In this document: positions 35,770-44,850 of the stretch, piece by piece | How positions within the stretch are numbered: position 1 is the first letter of the stretch | How the letters are laid out: every line of letters begins with the position of its first letter | Assembly: GCF_050286925.1 (NCBI RefSeq) | Contig: NZ_JBFWFX010000008.1 | Coordinates: 1-64,000, forward strand | DNA: 64,000 bases | Reading direction: 5' to 3' | Source of the DNA: Caloranaerobacter sp050286925 | Lineage (GTDB): Bacteria; Bacillota; Clostridia; Tissierellales; Thermohalobacteraceae | Notes under the pieces: model-generated | Seen by the model: the letters and a program-made list of their open reading frames with translations, nothing else | What the model was told of the DNA's origin: nothing | The model's database searches: none | Program-made: the position numbers and the translations under genes

Positions 35770-36729
35770 ATGATGGGAATATATATTTTAATAATAGCAG
35801 TTATTTTGGACTATATTATCGGAGATCCGTACAATTGGCCACATCCTATAAAGTATATAGGCAAATTAATAGCAAAATATGAAAAGTTCGTTAGAAAGAG
35901 CAATATATTATCTGGGAAAAAAGGCGGATTTATTTTAACCTTTGCAACTTTAACGACAGTTCTAGTTATAATTCATTATTTAGTAAAATTTGCATATATT
36001 ATACATTTTGAATTAGGTTTTATATTTTCAGTTTATTTAATATATACTTCCATAGCGGCCAGATGCCTTGAGAAAGAAACAATGAAAGTTTATTATGCAT
36101 TGGAAGAAGATAATATTGATAAAGCTAGGAAATTACTTTCTTATTTAGTTGGAAGAGAAACTAGTCAGCTTCAAAAGAAGGAAATAATTAGAGCAACAGT
36201 CGAAACAATTGCTGAGAATACAATAGATGGAGTAATTGCACCATTAATGTTTATAGGATTTGGACTAGCATTAGGTATACCAGTAGAAATGGCCTATTTT
36301 TACAAAACTGTTAACACACTAGATTCAATGGTAGGTTATATTCACGAACCATATAGAGAAATAGGTTACGCTTCTGCAAAATTAGATGATATAGTGAATT
36401 ACATACCTGCTAGAATAGGCAGTTTACTTATGCTTATTTCTGGACTTTTACTTAGATACGATTTTAAAAATGGATATATGATTTTGAAACGGGATAAAAG
36501 AAACCATAAGAGCCCTAATAGTGGATATTCTGAAGCTGTAGTCGCAGGGCTATTAAATGTCCAGTTAGGTGGAACAAATATTTATTTTGGGCAGAAAGTG
36601 TATAAGCCTACCATAGGGGATAAAAATAGAGAGTTAAGTATTATCAATATAAAAGATGCAATAAAAATTATGTATGCAGCAGAGGTTTTATTAATAGCAA
36701 TTATTGTTGCGATCTTTAATTTACTATAA
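35770..36729 (+). CDS. cbiB: Adenosylcobinamide-phosphate synthase CbiB
   Basis: A 319-residue membrane enzyme that condenses adenosylcobyric acid with aminopropanol phosphate (from CobD) to make the nucleotide-loop arm. Family landmarks: DYIIGDPYNWPHPIKYIGK at the N-terminus, TVETIAENTIDGVIAP, NTLDSMVGY, and NSGYSEAVVAGLLNVQLGG near the end. Four or five helices. First gene of the riboswitch-controlled operon; the site is GGAG with ATG 35770 or 35773. Confidence 0.94.
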   Translation: MMGIYILIIAVILDYIIGDPYNWPHPIKYIGKLIAKYEKFVRKSNILSGKKGGFILTFATLTTVLVIIHYLVKFAYIIHFELGFIFSVYLIYTSIAARCLEKETMKVYYALEEDNIDKARKLLSYLVGRETSQLQKKEIIRATVETIAENTIDGVIAPLMFIGFGLALGIPVEMAYFYKTVNTLDSMVGYIHEPYREIGYASAKLDDIVNYIPARIGSLLMLISGLLLRYDFKNGYMILKRDKRNHKSPNSGYSEAVVAGLLNVQLGGTNIYFGQKVYKPTIGDKNRELSIINIKDAIKIMYAAEVLLIAIIVAIFNLL

Positions 36730-36759
36730 CTGTAGTTTACTGAATGGAAGGAGTATTAT

Positions 36760-37800
36760 ATGAATAAGCACGGTGGTTATTATGGAGAAAATCAGGAAAA
36801 AGTTTTAGATTTTAGCGTTAATATAAATCCCCTAGGTATAACTGAAAAAGTAAAAGAAAAGCTTATTGAGAGCATAAATACAATAAATAGATATCCAGAA
36901 ATAGATGGAGAAAGTGTAAAAAAAGTATTAGCCGATAGATTAAATATTGAACCTTCTGAGGTTATAATCGGTAATGGGGCAACTGAATTGATTTATTTAT
37001 TTGCAAGAGCTTTTAGTCCTAATAAAGTAGTAATTATACAACCGACTTTTAATGAGTATTTTAGAGCATTTAGATTGGCAGGAAGCAGCATTTGCAATTA
37101 TGAATTAACATATTCTAATGATTTTAATTTAGAAGTAAATGATTTATTAGATTATCTTAAAGAGACAAATCCTAATATATTAGTAATTTGTAATCCTAAT
37201 AATCCAACTGGTTATTTTATTAAACACAAGGACTTATTGCCTGTTATTAGTTATATTAAAGAGATTGGCTCATATTTATTGCTTGATGAATCTTTTATTG
37301 ATTTTACTGACGAGGAATCGTATGTAAATTTTATTAAAGAATTCCCAATATTTATTCTTAGGTCAATGACAAAATTTTATTCTGTTCCGGGATTAAGACT
37401 TGGATACGGTATAGCTAATAGTGGTATTATTAAGAAATTAAATGAATATAAGGAGCCTTGGACAATAAATAGTTTTGCCTTATCGATAGTTCCAACAATT
37501 TTAGATGATGAAGCTTTTTATAATGAGTCTAAAAAATGGCTGCAAGTCGAAAAAAGCTATTTATATAAAGAGCTAAAAAAAATCAAAGGTATTGATTTTT
37601 TAAATAGTCAAGCGAATTTCATTTTATGTAGAGTTAAAAAAGGCAATGCATATGAAATAAGAGAAAAATTAATGCAATATAATATCTATATTAGAGTATG
37701 TGATGATTTTATCGGGTTAGATAATACCTATTTTAGAATTGCTATTAAAAGTCATAAAGATAACATGAAGCTAATTAATGCTATAAAAGAAGTTTTATAA
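36760..37800 (+). CDS. cobD: Threonine-phosphate decarboxylase CobD (PLP enzyme)
   Basis: A 346-residue PLP enzyme of the histidinol-phosphate aminotransferase fold. It begins with HGGYYGE and LDFSVNINPLG, the CobD-specific opening. The PLP lysine is in SMTKFYSVPGLRLGY, with PNNPTGY and LDESFIDFT upstream. It decarboxylates L-threonine-O-3-phosphate to aminopropanol phosphate, the CbiB substrate. It lies 30 bases after cbiB with a GGAAGGAG site. Confidence 0.92.
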   Translation: MNKHGGYYGENQEKVLDFSVNINPLGITEKVKEKLIESINTINRYPEIDGESVKKVLADRLNIEPSEVIIGNGATELIYLFARAFSPNKVVIIQPTFNEYFRAFRLAGSSICNYELTYSNDFNLEVNDLLDYLKETNPNILVICNPNNPTGYFIKHKDLLPVISYIKEIGSYLLLDESFIDFTDEESYVNFIKEFPIFILRSMTKFYSVPGLRLGYGIANSGIIKKLNEYKEPWTINSFALSIVPTILDDEAFYNESKKWLQVEKSYLYKELKKIKGIDFLNSQANFILCRVKKGNAYEIREKLMQYNIYIRVCDDFIGLDNTYFRIAIKSHKDNMKLINAIKEVL

Positions 37801-37829
37801 TAACATAATTAAATTTAAGGAGGGGTATC

Positions 37830-39077
37830 ATGGGGAAAATTTCAAGAATTACAGTTTTATCACTTATTTTAGTTTTAATATTATCAAGTTTGGCATTAGC
37901 TGCAGATGTAAAGGTAACTGTTGATGGTTTGGATAAAAATCTTAATATTGAAATTATTAATGCCAGATCCTATGTTGCGTCAGAAAGTTTAAAAGACTTT
38001 GGATTAACTACAACTGAAAAAGGAAATGTAATAATTGTTAAGAATGATGATGTAGTTTTTGAGTTTACTCTAGGAAGTAATCAAGTTAAGGTCAATGATT
38101 TGAGTTTAACATTAGATGCTAAACCATATAAAAATGATAAGGATATATACTTACCATTGAGATTTATACTTGAAACTTTAAATTATAAGATAGGTTGGGA
38201 TGCTGAGGCTAAAAAGATTAAAGTTGAAAAACTTCAGGAGCTAACATTTCCTATTACAATCGTAGATGGTGATAATACGTATGTTGTTGAAAAAGAAGCT
38301 AAAACTATAGTATCTATGGCACCAGGAGTAACAGAAAAACTGTTTGCATTAGGTGTTGGGGACAGAATAAAGGGTAGAACTCAATATTGTAATTATCCTG
38401 AAGAGGTTAAAAATATTCCAAGTATTGGTACTTTATATGAGCCAAATTTAGAAACAATATTAGATATAAATCCTGATTTGGTTATTGGCGAAACTCATTT
38501 CAAAGATGAAATCATAGCTAAACTTAATGAAGCTGGTATAAAAGTTGTAGCTAAATCGACAGCTAAGGATATAGAAGGTGTATATGACTATATGCTTAAA
38601 TTAGGTGCTATAGTTAATAAAAACTATGAGGCGAGAGCATTAGTATCAAGTTTAAGGGCGAAGGTTGATAGAGTTAAATATGTGTTAAAAGATTTAAAGG
38701 AAAGCGATAAGCCGAAAGTGTATTATGTAGTAGGAACAGGACAATGGGGAGAGTATACAGCAGGTAAAGATACTTTTATATCAGAGCTTATTTCACTAGC
38801 AGGCGGTAAGAATGTTGCTGATGATGTAACAGGTTGGAAATACAGTCTTGAAAAACTTATTGACCATGACCCAGATATTATCATAGGTAGTCAATTTAAC
38901 ATTGATACAATGGTTAATGGTGAGAATTATCAAGTATTATCAGCTATTAAAAATAAAAAATATAAGGTAGTAAATGAAGATATATTTGTTAGAGCAGCTC
39001 CAAGAGCTATTAATGAAGGGCTCAAAATATTGATAGAAACTTTCCATAAAGATAAGATTAAAGATTTAGGTTTTTAG
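37830..39077 (+). CDS. btuF: Corrinoid-binding ABC substrate protein with copper-amine-oxidase-like N-domain
   Basis: A 415-residue exported protein. After the signal peptide (about 1-24) comes a stalk domain of the copper-amine-oxidase N-terminal type (about 28-135; KPYKNDKDIYLPLRFILE is its signature). A BtuF/FepB-type binding domain follows (from about 145; SMAPGVTEKLFALGVGDRI, PNLETILDINPDLVIG, YVVGTGQWGEY). The stalk is unusual for BtuF and may tether or space the receptor in the cell wall. No lipobox cysteine is visible. The partner genes are directly downstream. Confidence 0.9.
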   Translation: MGKISRITVLSLILVLILSSLALAADVKVTVDGLDKNLNIEIINARSYVASESLKDFGLTTTEKGNVIIVKNDDVVFEFTLGSNQVKVNDLSLTLDAKPYKNDKDIYLPLRFILETLNYKIGWDAEAKKIKVEKLQELTFPITIVDGDNTYVVEKEAKTIVSMAPGVTEKLFALGVGDRIKGRTQYCNYPEEVKNIPSIGTLYEPNLETILDINPDLVIGETHFKDEIIAKLNEAGIKVVAKSTAKDIEGVYDYMLKLGAIVNKNYEARALVSSLRAKVDRVKYVLKDLKESDKPKVYYVVGTGQWGEYTAGKDTFISELISLAGGKNVADDVTGWKYSLEKLIDHDPDIIIGSQFNIDTMVNGENYQVLSAIKNKKYKVVNEDIFVRAAPRAINEGLKILIETFHKDKIKDLGF

Positions 39078-39090
39078 TTTGGTGGTTTAG

Positions 39091-40146
39091 ATGACGTACT
39101 TAAAGCAAAAGAAATATTACAAAATTTACATGCTTATACTATTGTTAATATTTATATTTATTTCTATAATGGCAACAACTTTAGGAACAGTAAAAATACC
39201 AGCAAGAGATGTTGTCAAAATCATTTTAAGTAAGATAAGTTTTTTAAGTAAAAAGATTGATATTAGTAATATAAAGAAATCAGATATTTTTATAGTTCTT
39301 AATATCAGATTACCTAGAATAATACTAGCTAGTTTAGTTGGGGCAGTACTTTCAATTGTAGGGACATGCTATCAAGCCATTTTTAGAAATCCAATGGCTG
39401 ACCCCTATGTTATGGGTGCTTCTTCTGGGGCAGCCTTTGGAGCTACTTTTGGCATAATTTTGGGACTTAATAATACAATTTTAGGGTTTGGATTAACTTC
39501 TTTATTTGCTTTTGCAGGAGCATTATTAACTACATTGATAGTCTATAATCTAGCTAAAGTTGGAAATAAAATATCTACAACTTCTGTTTTATTAGCAGGG
39601 ATTGTTGTAAGTTCTTTACTATCGTCTGTAATTTCAATAATGATGGTGCTTAATCACAATGAATTAGCAAAAATAGTAACTTGGACAATGGGGAGCTTTA
39701 ATGGAGCGAATTGGAAACAGATAATTATTGTTACTATCCCTATATTTTTAGGAATAATAATTTTATCTTCAATGACTAAGGAAATGAATGCAGTAGTGAT
39801 AGGGGAAGAAAGTGCACAAAATTTAGGTGTAAATATTGAATTAGTAAAGAAAATAATTTTAATATTATCATCTTTTTTAGCTGCTTGTGCAGTTTCGGTA
39901 AGTGGAATTATTGGATTTGTGGGTTTAATTGTACCCCATTTGTTTAGATTAATATTTGGTTCAGATCATAGAATACTTATACCAATTTCAGTTATAGGAG
40001 GAGCAATCTTTTTATTAATTTGCGATACTTTAGCCAGAACTGCTTTAAACGGAATTGAAATACCAGTTGGCATCATTACTTCTATATTTGGTGGGCCTTT
40101 CTTTCTTTATCTTCTTAGAAAATCTAAGCGTAACAAATTTATATAA
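39091..40146 (+). CDS. btuC: Corrinoid ABC permease (FecCD family)
   Basis: A 351-residue membrane protein with about ten helices. FecCD motifs: NIRLPRIILASLVGA, GTCYQAIFRNPMADPYVMG, ASSGAAFGA, and GIIGFVGLIVPHLFR for ATPase contact. It imports cobinamide or cobalamin with BtuF and BtuD. It starts 13 bases after btuF with only a weak GGTGG site, consistent with coupling. Confidence 0.93.
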   Translation: MTYLKQKKYYKIYMLILLLIFIFISIMATTLGTVKIPARDVVKIILSKISFLSKKIDISNIKKSDIFIVLNIRLPRIILASLVGAVLSIVGTCYQAIFRNPMADPYVMGASSGAAFGATFGIILGLNNTILGFGLTSLFAFAGALLTTLIVYNLAKVGNKISTTSVLLAGIVVSSLLSSVISIMMVLNHNELAKIVTWTMGSFNGANWKQIIIVTIPIFLGIIILSSMTKEMNAVVIGEESAQNLGVNIELVKKIILILSSFLAACAVSVSGIIGFVGLIVPHLFRLIFGSDHRILIPISVIGGAIFLLICDTLARTALNGIEIPVGIITSIFGGPFFLYLLRKSKRNKFI

Positions 40147-40158
40147 GGGAGCATCTTT

Positions 40159-40956
40159 ATGTCTAATGCAGTAGAACTTAAGAATATATGTTTTAGCTAT
40201 AGTTATGAGGAAGTACTAAAAAATATTAATTTGAGCGTTCAAGAAGGAGCATTTATTAGCATATTAGGTCCTAATGGTTCAGGTAAGACAACTTTACTGA
40301 AGAATATATGCAAATTACTTAAACCATTAGAGGGGAAAATATTGGTTGACGATAAAGATTTAAATAAAATAGCATTTAAAGAATTAGCGAAAATAATGGC
40401 TGTTGCACATCAGGATAGTAATGTAAATTTTGAGTTTACAGTTTATGACATTGTCATGATGGGTAGATATCCATATCAAAAGAGATTTAGGTCGGAATCT
40501 GAAAATGATATCAAAATTGTAAAAAGAGCCATGGAGAATACTGAGACATGGGCTTTGAGAGAAAAAAGTATTCATGAAATAAGTGGAGGAGAAAGACAAA
40601 GAGTTATAATTGCTAGAGCTTTAGCACAAGAGCCAAAAATACTTTTATTAGATGAACCGATTTCACAGCTAGATATAAAACATCAGATAAATATATTAAA
40701 TTTATGCAAAAGACTTAATAGAGAAGAAAAAATAACTATAATTACAACATTGCACGATATAAATTTGGCTGCTAGGTATAGTGATTATATCTTACTTATG
40801 AATAAAGGAAAAATAAAGGCATTTGGTTTACCTGAGAACGTATTGACGAAAGAGAATATTCAAGATGTTTATGGTATTGAAGTGAAACTAGTAAAACTTA
40901 ATGAATATAAAGTACCGTATATAGTCCCATTAAGTTTTCAGTCATTAGAGTCTTAG
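40159..40956 (+). CDS. btuD: Corrinoid ABC transporter ATPase
   Basis: A 265-residue ATPase: Walker A LGPNGSGKTT, Q-loop AHQDSNVNF, signature ISGGERQRV, Walker B ILLLDEPIS, switch His in TTLHD. The FecE/BtuD class is indicated by VYDIVMMGRYPY. It energises uptake through the FecCD permease just upstream. The site is AAGGGAG. Confidence 0.94.
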   Translation: MSNAVELKNICFSYSYEEVLKNINLSVQEGAFISILGPNGSGKTTLLKNICKLLKPLEGKILVDDKDLNKIAFKELAKIMAVAHQDSNVNFEFTVYDIVMMGRYPYQKRFRSESENDIKIVKRAMENTETWALREKSIHEISGGERQRVIIARALAQEPKILLLDEPISQLDIKHQINILNLCKRLNREEKITIITTLHDINLAARYSDYILLMNKGKIKAFGLPENVLTKENIQDVYGIEVKLVKLNEYKVPYIVPLSFQSLES

Positions 40957-40973
40957 CAAAAGAAGGTGAAATA

Positions 40974-41534
40974 TTGAAAAATTTTATATTAATAACTGGT
41001 GGTGCAAGAAGCGGTAAAAGTACATTAGCAGAAAAATTAGCCAAAGAGTTAGGAAAAAATGTAGTTTATATAGCTACTGCAATACCTTTTGATGAAGGTA
41101 TGATTGATAGAATAGAAAAGCACAGAAATTCTAGACCTAAAGAATGGGTAACTATTGAGAAATATAGAGATTTTAACGAACTTGTATATAATAAAGATTT
41201 TATTGAAGCAGATACTATATTACTTGATTGTATAACGCTTATGATAACAAATTTATTATTAGAGAGTGGATTAGATTTTGACAGATGTTCAATGGCCGAT
41301 GTTGAAAAGGTTGAAAAAAGCATTATTGATGAAATTGAAAAATTATTATTTATAATCGAAAAGTATAATAAAAGATTAATTGCAGTTACAAATGAAGTTG
41401 GTATGGGAGTCGTACCAACATTTAGATTAGGAAATATATTTAGAGATATAGCTGGTAGAACAAATCAATATTTAGCAAGATATGCACAAGATGTTTATTT
41501 AACAGTTTTAGGAATACCAATTAAAATTAAGTGA
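40974..41534 (+). CDS. cobU: Adenosylcobinamide kinase/guanylyltransferase CobU
   Basis: A 186-residue bifunctional enzyme that phosphorylates adenosylcobinamide and transfers GMP to it. The P-loop ITGGARSGKSTLAE is at about 5-18, followed by YIATAIPFDEGM, HRNSRPKEWVTIE and the late EVGMGVVPTFRLGN typical of CobU. The TTG start follows GAAGGTGAAATA, 18 bases after btuD. Confidence 0.94.
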   Translation: MKNFILITGGARSGKSTLAEKLAKELGKNVVYIATAIPFDEGMIDRIEKHRNSRPKEWVTIEKYRDFNELVYNKDFIEADTILLDCITLMITNLLLESGLDFDRCSMADVEKVEKSIIDEIEKLLFIIEKYNKRLIAVTNEVGMGVVPTFRLGNIFRDIAGRTNQYLARYAQDVYLTVLGIPIKIK

Positions 41535-41541
41535 GGTCGTT

Positions 41542-42276
41542 ATGAAGAGTTTTCTATTGATGATAACATTTTTAACTAGATTGCCAATTAAAGTTAATTT
41601 TGAATTTACAGAAGAAGATTTTATTAAAGGCATCAAATATTTGCCAATTGTTGGTTTTGTAATTGGTGTGCTGTTATGGGCTGTAAGTAAGACTAGCTAT
41701 TTAATAGATAGAGCTGTAACAGTTTTATTTGTTTGGATGTTTTACATTTGGATTACTGGGGGATTACATCTTGACGGTTTAGCCGATTCTTTTGATGGAG
41801 TTTTTAGTAATCGCAATAAAGAGAAAATACTAGACATAATGAAAGATAGCAGAATAGGTACTTTTGGTGTTATAGGAATTATTTTTGTTATATTACTTAA
41901 TATCGTATTAAGTTATTTTGTAGATTTTAAAGTCCTAATAATTATACCTGTTTTAGGTAGAAGTTGTGGAGTACTTTCTTGTACTATTAATACTTATGCT
42001 AGAAAAGATAAGGGGATGGGAAAGAGTTTTGTTGAATATTCGGATTTCAAAGATGCTATATTCGTTATATTCATTACAATTGTAATATCTATTATATTTT
42101 TCGATTACACCTTAGCTTTTAGTGAAATATTTATATTTTTGTATGCTCTATTACTAGGCGTATATTTTAAAAAGAAAATAGGTGGAATGACAGGAGATAC
42201 TATAGGAGCAGTTATCGAATTATCTCAGACTTTTTCACTATTATTATTTTACTTGTTAAGGGGACTGATATTTTGA
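41542..42276 (+). CDS. cobS: Adenosylcobinamide-GDP ribazoletransferase CobS
   Basis: A 244-residue membrane enzyme that joins GDP-cobinamide to alpha-ribazole (phosphate). Motifs are FLTRLPIKVNFEFTEED, WITGGLHLDGLADSFDG, DSRIGTFGV and GGMTGDTIGAVIE. About six helices. It sits 8 bases after cobU and overlaps the start of cobC, confirming one operon. Confidence 0.94.
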   Translation: MKSFLLMITFLTRLPIKVNFEFTEEDFIKGIKYLPIVGFVIGVLLWAVSKTSYLIDRAVTVLFVWMFYIWITGGLHLDGLADSFDGVFSNRNKEKILDIMKDSRIGTFGVIGIIFVILLNIVLSYFVDFKVLIIIPVLGRSCGVLSCTINTYARKDKGMGKSFVEYSDFKDAIFVIFITIVISIIFFDYTLAFSEIFIFLYALLLGVYFKKKIGGMTGDTIGAVIELSQTFSLLLFYLLRGLIF

Positions 42277-42851
42277 AATTAATTTTGGTAAGGCATGGAG
42301 AAACACAGGCGAATATAGATAAGTTGTATAGTGGTTGGACGGATTTTCCATTGACAGATAGAGGAAAAGAACAAGTTAAAAATCTATTGGAGATTTTAAG
42401 TAAAGAGAATATTGATACTATATATTCGAGTCCATTATCTAGAGCTTTAGTTACAGCTGAGATTATATCAAAACATATAGGTAAAAAAATTTATGTTAGT
42501 GAGAAATTAAAGGAAATGAATTTTGGTATTTTTGAAGGAAAATCTTATAAAGAAATATCAGAAACCTATCATTTGGAATGGGAGAAATGGATAAACGATA
42601 ATATCAAATATAGGATACCTAATGGTGAGAGTTTAATAGATATGTATAATAGAGTTACTCAGTTTATAGATAAATTAAAAGATAAAGACGGAACTTTTCT
42701 TTTGGTTACTCATGCAGGCGTAATTAGAATTGTTATTACTTATCTTTTGAATTTAAACATTGATGAAATGTGGCATTTTAAGATATTACCTGGGGGTTTA
42801 GTTGAGATATTGTATGAAAATGATTTTGGAGTATTAACGAAGTTGATTTAA
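42273..42851 (+). CDS. cobC: Alpha-ribazole phosphatase CobC
   Basis: A 192-residue histidine phosphatase. The catalytic RHG motif is LVRHGETQAN at the N-terminus. SSPLSRALVTAEII and LVTHAGVIRI supply the remaining phosphate-pocket residues. In this operon it should remove the 5' phosphate from alpha-ribazole-P or cobalamin-P. The TTG start overlaps the cobS stop, with AAGGGGAC upstream. Confidence 0.9.
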   Translation: MKLILVRHGETQANIDKLYSGWTDFPLTDRGKEQVKNLLEILSKENIDTIYSSPLSRALVTAEIISKHIGKKIYVSEKLKEMNFGIFEGKSYKEISETYHLEWEKWINDNIKYRIPNGESLIDMYNRVTQFIDKLKDKDGTFLLVTHAGVIRIVITYLLNLNIDEMWHFKILPGGLVEILYENDFGVLTKLI

Positions 42852-42879
42852 TATAATTTTAATTAGGCAGGTGAAAAAA

Positions 42880-43398
42880 ATGAATGAAATTAAATCAGCT
42901 AAGCAAAATAGTAGAACTATAAAAATAGTATACTGTGGGATGCTTATTGCACTTTCAGCAGTAGGGGCGTTGATTAAAATACAGGGGAGTATAGCATTTG
43001 ATTCAATGCCTGGATTTTTTGCTGCACTATTTTTAGGACCAAGCTATGGTGCTTTAGTAGCAGGGTTAGGGCATATACTTACAGCTGTTACTAGTGGATT
43101 TCCTTTAACACTTCCAATGCATATTATAATAGCTTTACAAATGGCATTATTCGGTTATTTATTTGGAGTATTTTATAGAAAATTTAATTATGTAATAGCT
43201 ATAATATTAGCAATTATTTTAAATGGCCCTGTTGGAGCACTTGCTGCAGCATTTGCTTCAGTATTACTCGGATTACCTTTTAGCGGTAAGACATTATTTT
43301 ATGCTGTAATTACGCCTCTTACATTAGCGTCAGCTGCAAATATTATATTAGCTTATTTGATTTTTAGATTAATAAACAAGAATAAGTTGAGGGTGTAA
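42880..43398 (+). CDS. cblT: ECF-type substrate-binding protein, probable alpha-ribazole transporter CblT
   Basis: A 172-residue membrane protein with about five helices and the S-component look (IKIQGSIAFDSMPGFFAALFL, GALVAGLGHILTAVTSG). CblT-type proteins import alpha-ribazole in Listeria and Geobacillus. The gene's place between cobC and the kinase cblS supports that assignment. A GTG at 42871 is also in frame, but ATG 42880 has the better distance from GGCAGGTG. An ECF transporter for another cobalamin precursor cannot be excluded by sequence. Confidence 0.78.
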   Translation: MNEIKSAKQNSRTIKIVYCGMLIALSAVGALIKIQGSIAFDSMPGFFAALFLGPSYGALVAGLGHILTAVTSGFPLTLPMHIIIALQMALFGYLFGVFYRKFNYVIAIILAIILNGPVGALAAAFASVLLGLPFSGKTLFYAVITPLTLASAANIILAYLIFRLINKNKLRV

Positions 43399-43399
43399 A

Positions 43400-44146
43400 A
43401 TGGGAGCAAGAAAATTTAGAGATTTAACATTTGTAGAGATTAATGAGGAGCAATTATTAGTTATAGCTTGTGATTCAAGTGGAGCTATAGGAAGTAAGGA
43501 AAATGATATTGTAAAAGTTTCTCCTGATATTTTAGGGTATTTTACTACAAATGTTGCTTTATGTGAAATTTTATCTGTTGGCGGAGAGCCTCTTGTTATA
43601 GTTAATACATTATCTGTAGAGATGAATGATACAGGAAGTAAGATAATAGAAGGAATAAAAAGGGCTATCGAGCCTATATCAGTTGATAAAGATATTATAA
43701 TTACAGGTAGCACAGAGGAAAATTTTCCTGTTATTCAAACAGGAATGGGGATTACAGTTATTGGCATTATAAATACTAAAAATTGGACTATGCCTATGAC
43801 AAAAAAAGGAGCTATTGCTGTAGTAGTTGGTTTACCTAAAATAGGGGAGGAAGTTATAGCCGATAATGGGAAAGAAATTTTTTCATTGAAGATTCTTTTA
43901 GAATTAAAGAAATATCCTTTTATACAAGAAATACTTCCTGTTGGTTCTAAAGGTATTTTATTTGAGTTAAAAGAAATGGCTAGAACAAACGGTTTAAATT
44001 TATCTATATTTAATGATATAAAAGTGGATTTGTATAAATCAGCAGGTCCTGCTACTTGTGCTATTGTTTCAATAGAAGAGAAATATTTTGACCTACTTAA
44101 AGATAAATGCCCAATACCTATAAATAAGGTGGCTAAATTTTGCTAA
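43400..44146 (+). CDS. cblS: Alpha-ribazole kinase CblS (AIR-synthase-related)
   Basis: A 248-residue PurM/AIR-synthase-fold protein: MGARKFRDLTFVEIN, then VIACDSSGAIGSKENDIVK (metal/ATP-binding part), FTTNVALCEILSVGGEPLV, and a C-terminal PCP-like SAGPATCAIVS. CblS phosphorylates imported alpha-ribazole, replacing CobT-made alpha-ribazole phosphate. It starts 2 bases after the cblT stop, so the two are coupled, and is the last gene before the terminator. A generic AIR-synthase-related kinase is the alternative. Confidence 0.82.
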   Translation: MGARKFRDLTFVEINEEQLLVIACDSSGAIGSKENDIVKVSPDILGYFTTNVALCEILSVGGEPLVIVNTLSVEMNDTGSKIIEGIKRAIEPISVDKDIIITGSTEENFPVIQTGMGITVIGIINTKNWTMPMTKKGAIAVVVGLPKIGEEVIADNGKEIFSLKILLELKKYPFIQEILPVGSKGILFELKEMARTNGLNLSIFNDIKVDLYKSAGPATCAIVSIEEKYFDLLKDKCPIPINKVAKFC

Positions 44147-44171
44147 AAAATCGAAAATTAAACTTAAAATG

Positions 44172-44201
44172 AAGGTGTCAACAAGACACCTTATTTTTTT
44201 T
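44172..44201 (+). terminator. Terminator of the cobalamin operon
   Basis: AAGGTGTC/GACACCTT stem, ACAA-type loop, then eight Ts. Confidence 0.92.
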
Positions 44202-44276
44202 GTTATAGATTAGTATGCACCAAAATATGCATTCAGTACATATTTTAAAGTATAGGTAGTACTGGAGGAGGATATT

Positions 44277-44711
44277 ATGGTAAAAATAGAAAATGTTAAA
44301 GAATCTGAATTAGAGGATTTATCGCTGCTATATGAAGAGTTAACATGTAAGAAAAGTGATATGAATAATATATATAAAGTTTTTTCTACTATTAAAGATA
44401 ATCCCAATTATTTTTTACTAGGTGTAAAATATTATAATAAATTAATTGGAAGCGCTATGGCTGTAATTTGTAATGACCTTACAGGTGAATGTAGGCCATT
44501 TATGGTTGTTGAAAATGTTATAATTAAAAAAGAATTTCGTCAAAAGGGCTTTGGAAAAAAATTATTTGAATATATTGAAAATATTGCAAAAAGTTATAAT
44601 TGTCATTTTATAATGTTTGTATCTAACATAAAAAGAGTAAGTTCGCACAAATTTTATGAAAAACTTGGATATAACAGTAAAAATAATTTAGCTTTTAAAA
44701 AATATTTATAG
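44277..44711 (+). CDS. GNAT-family N-acetyltransferase
   Basis: A 144-residue acetyl-CoA-dependent acetyltransferase. The acetyl-CoA pyrophosphate loop is FRQKGFGKKLFEYIE (Q/RxxGxG/A), preceded by the strand MVVENVIIKKE and followed by SSHKFYEKLGY. The acceptor (amine, peptide or antibiotic) cannot be told. Site GGAGGAGG; own terminator. Confidence 0.83.
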   Translation: MVKIENVKESELEDLSLLYEELTCKKSDMNNIYKVFSTIKDNPNYFLLGVKYYNKLIGSAMAVICNDLTGECRPFMVVENVIIKKEFRQKGFGKKLFEYIENIAKSYNCHFIMFVSNIKRVSSHKFYEKLGYNSKNNLAFKKYL

Positions 44712-44715
44712 AATA

Positions 44716-44742
44716 GGGACTCGATAAGAGCCCTTGTTTTTA
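44716..44742 (+). terminator. Terminator after acetyltransferase
   Basis: GGGACTC/GAGCCC stem with one bulged A and a GATAA loop, followed by TTGTTTTTATTT. Confidence 0.75.
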
Positions 44743-44850
44743 TTTACGAAGTATTAAGAAAATTTAATGAGATATAATTATTATAGGAATTGAAAAGAAT
44801 ACATAGTTGTTATATAATGTAGAGAAATTTATTGAAAAGTGAGGGGTGCT

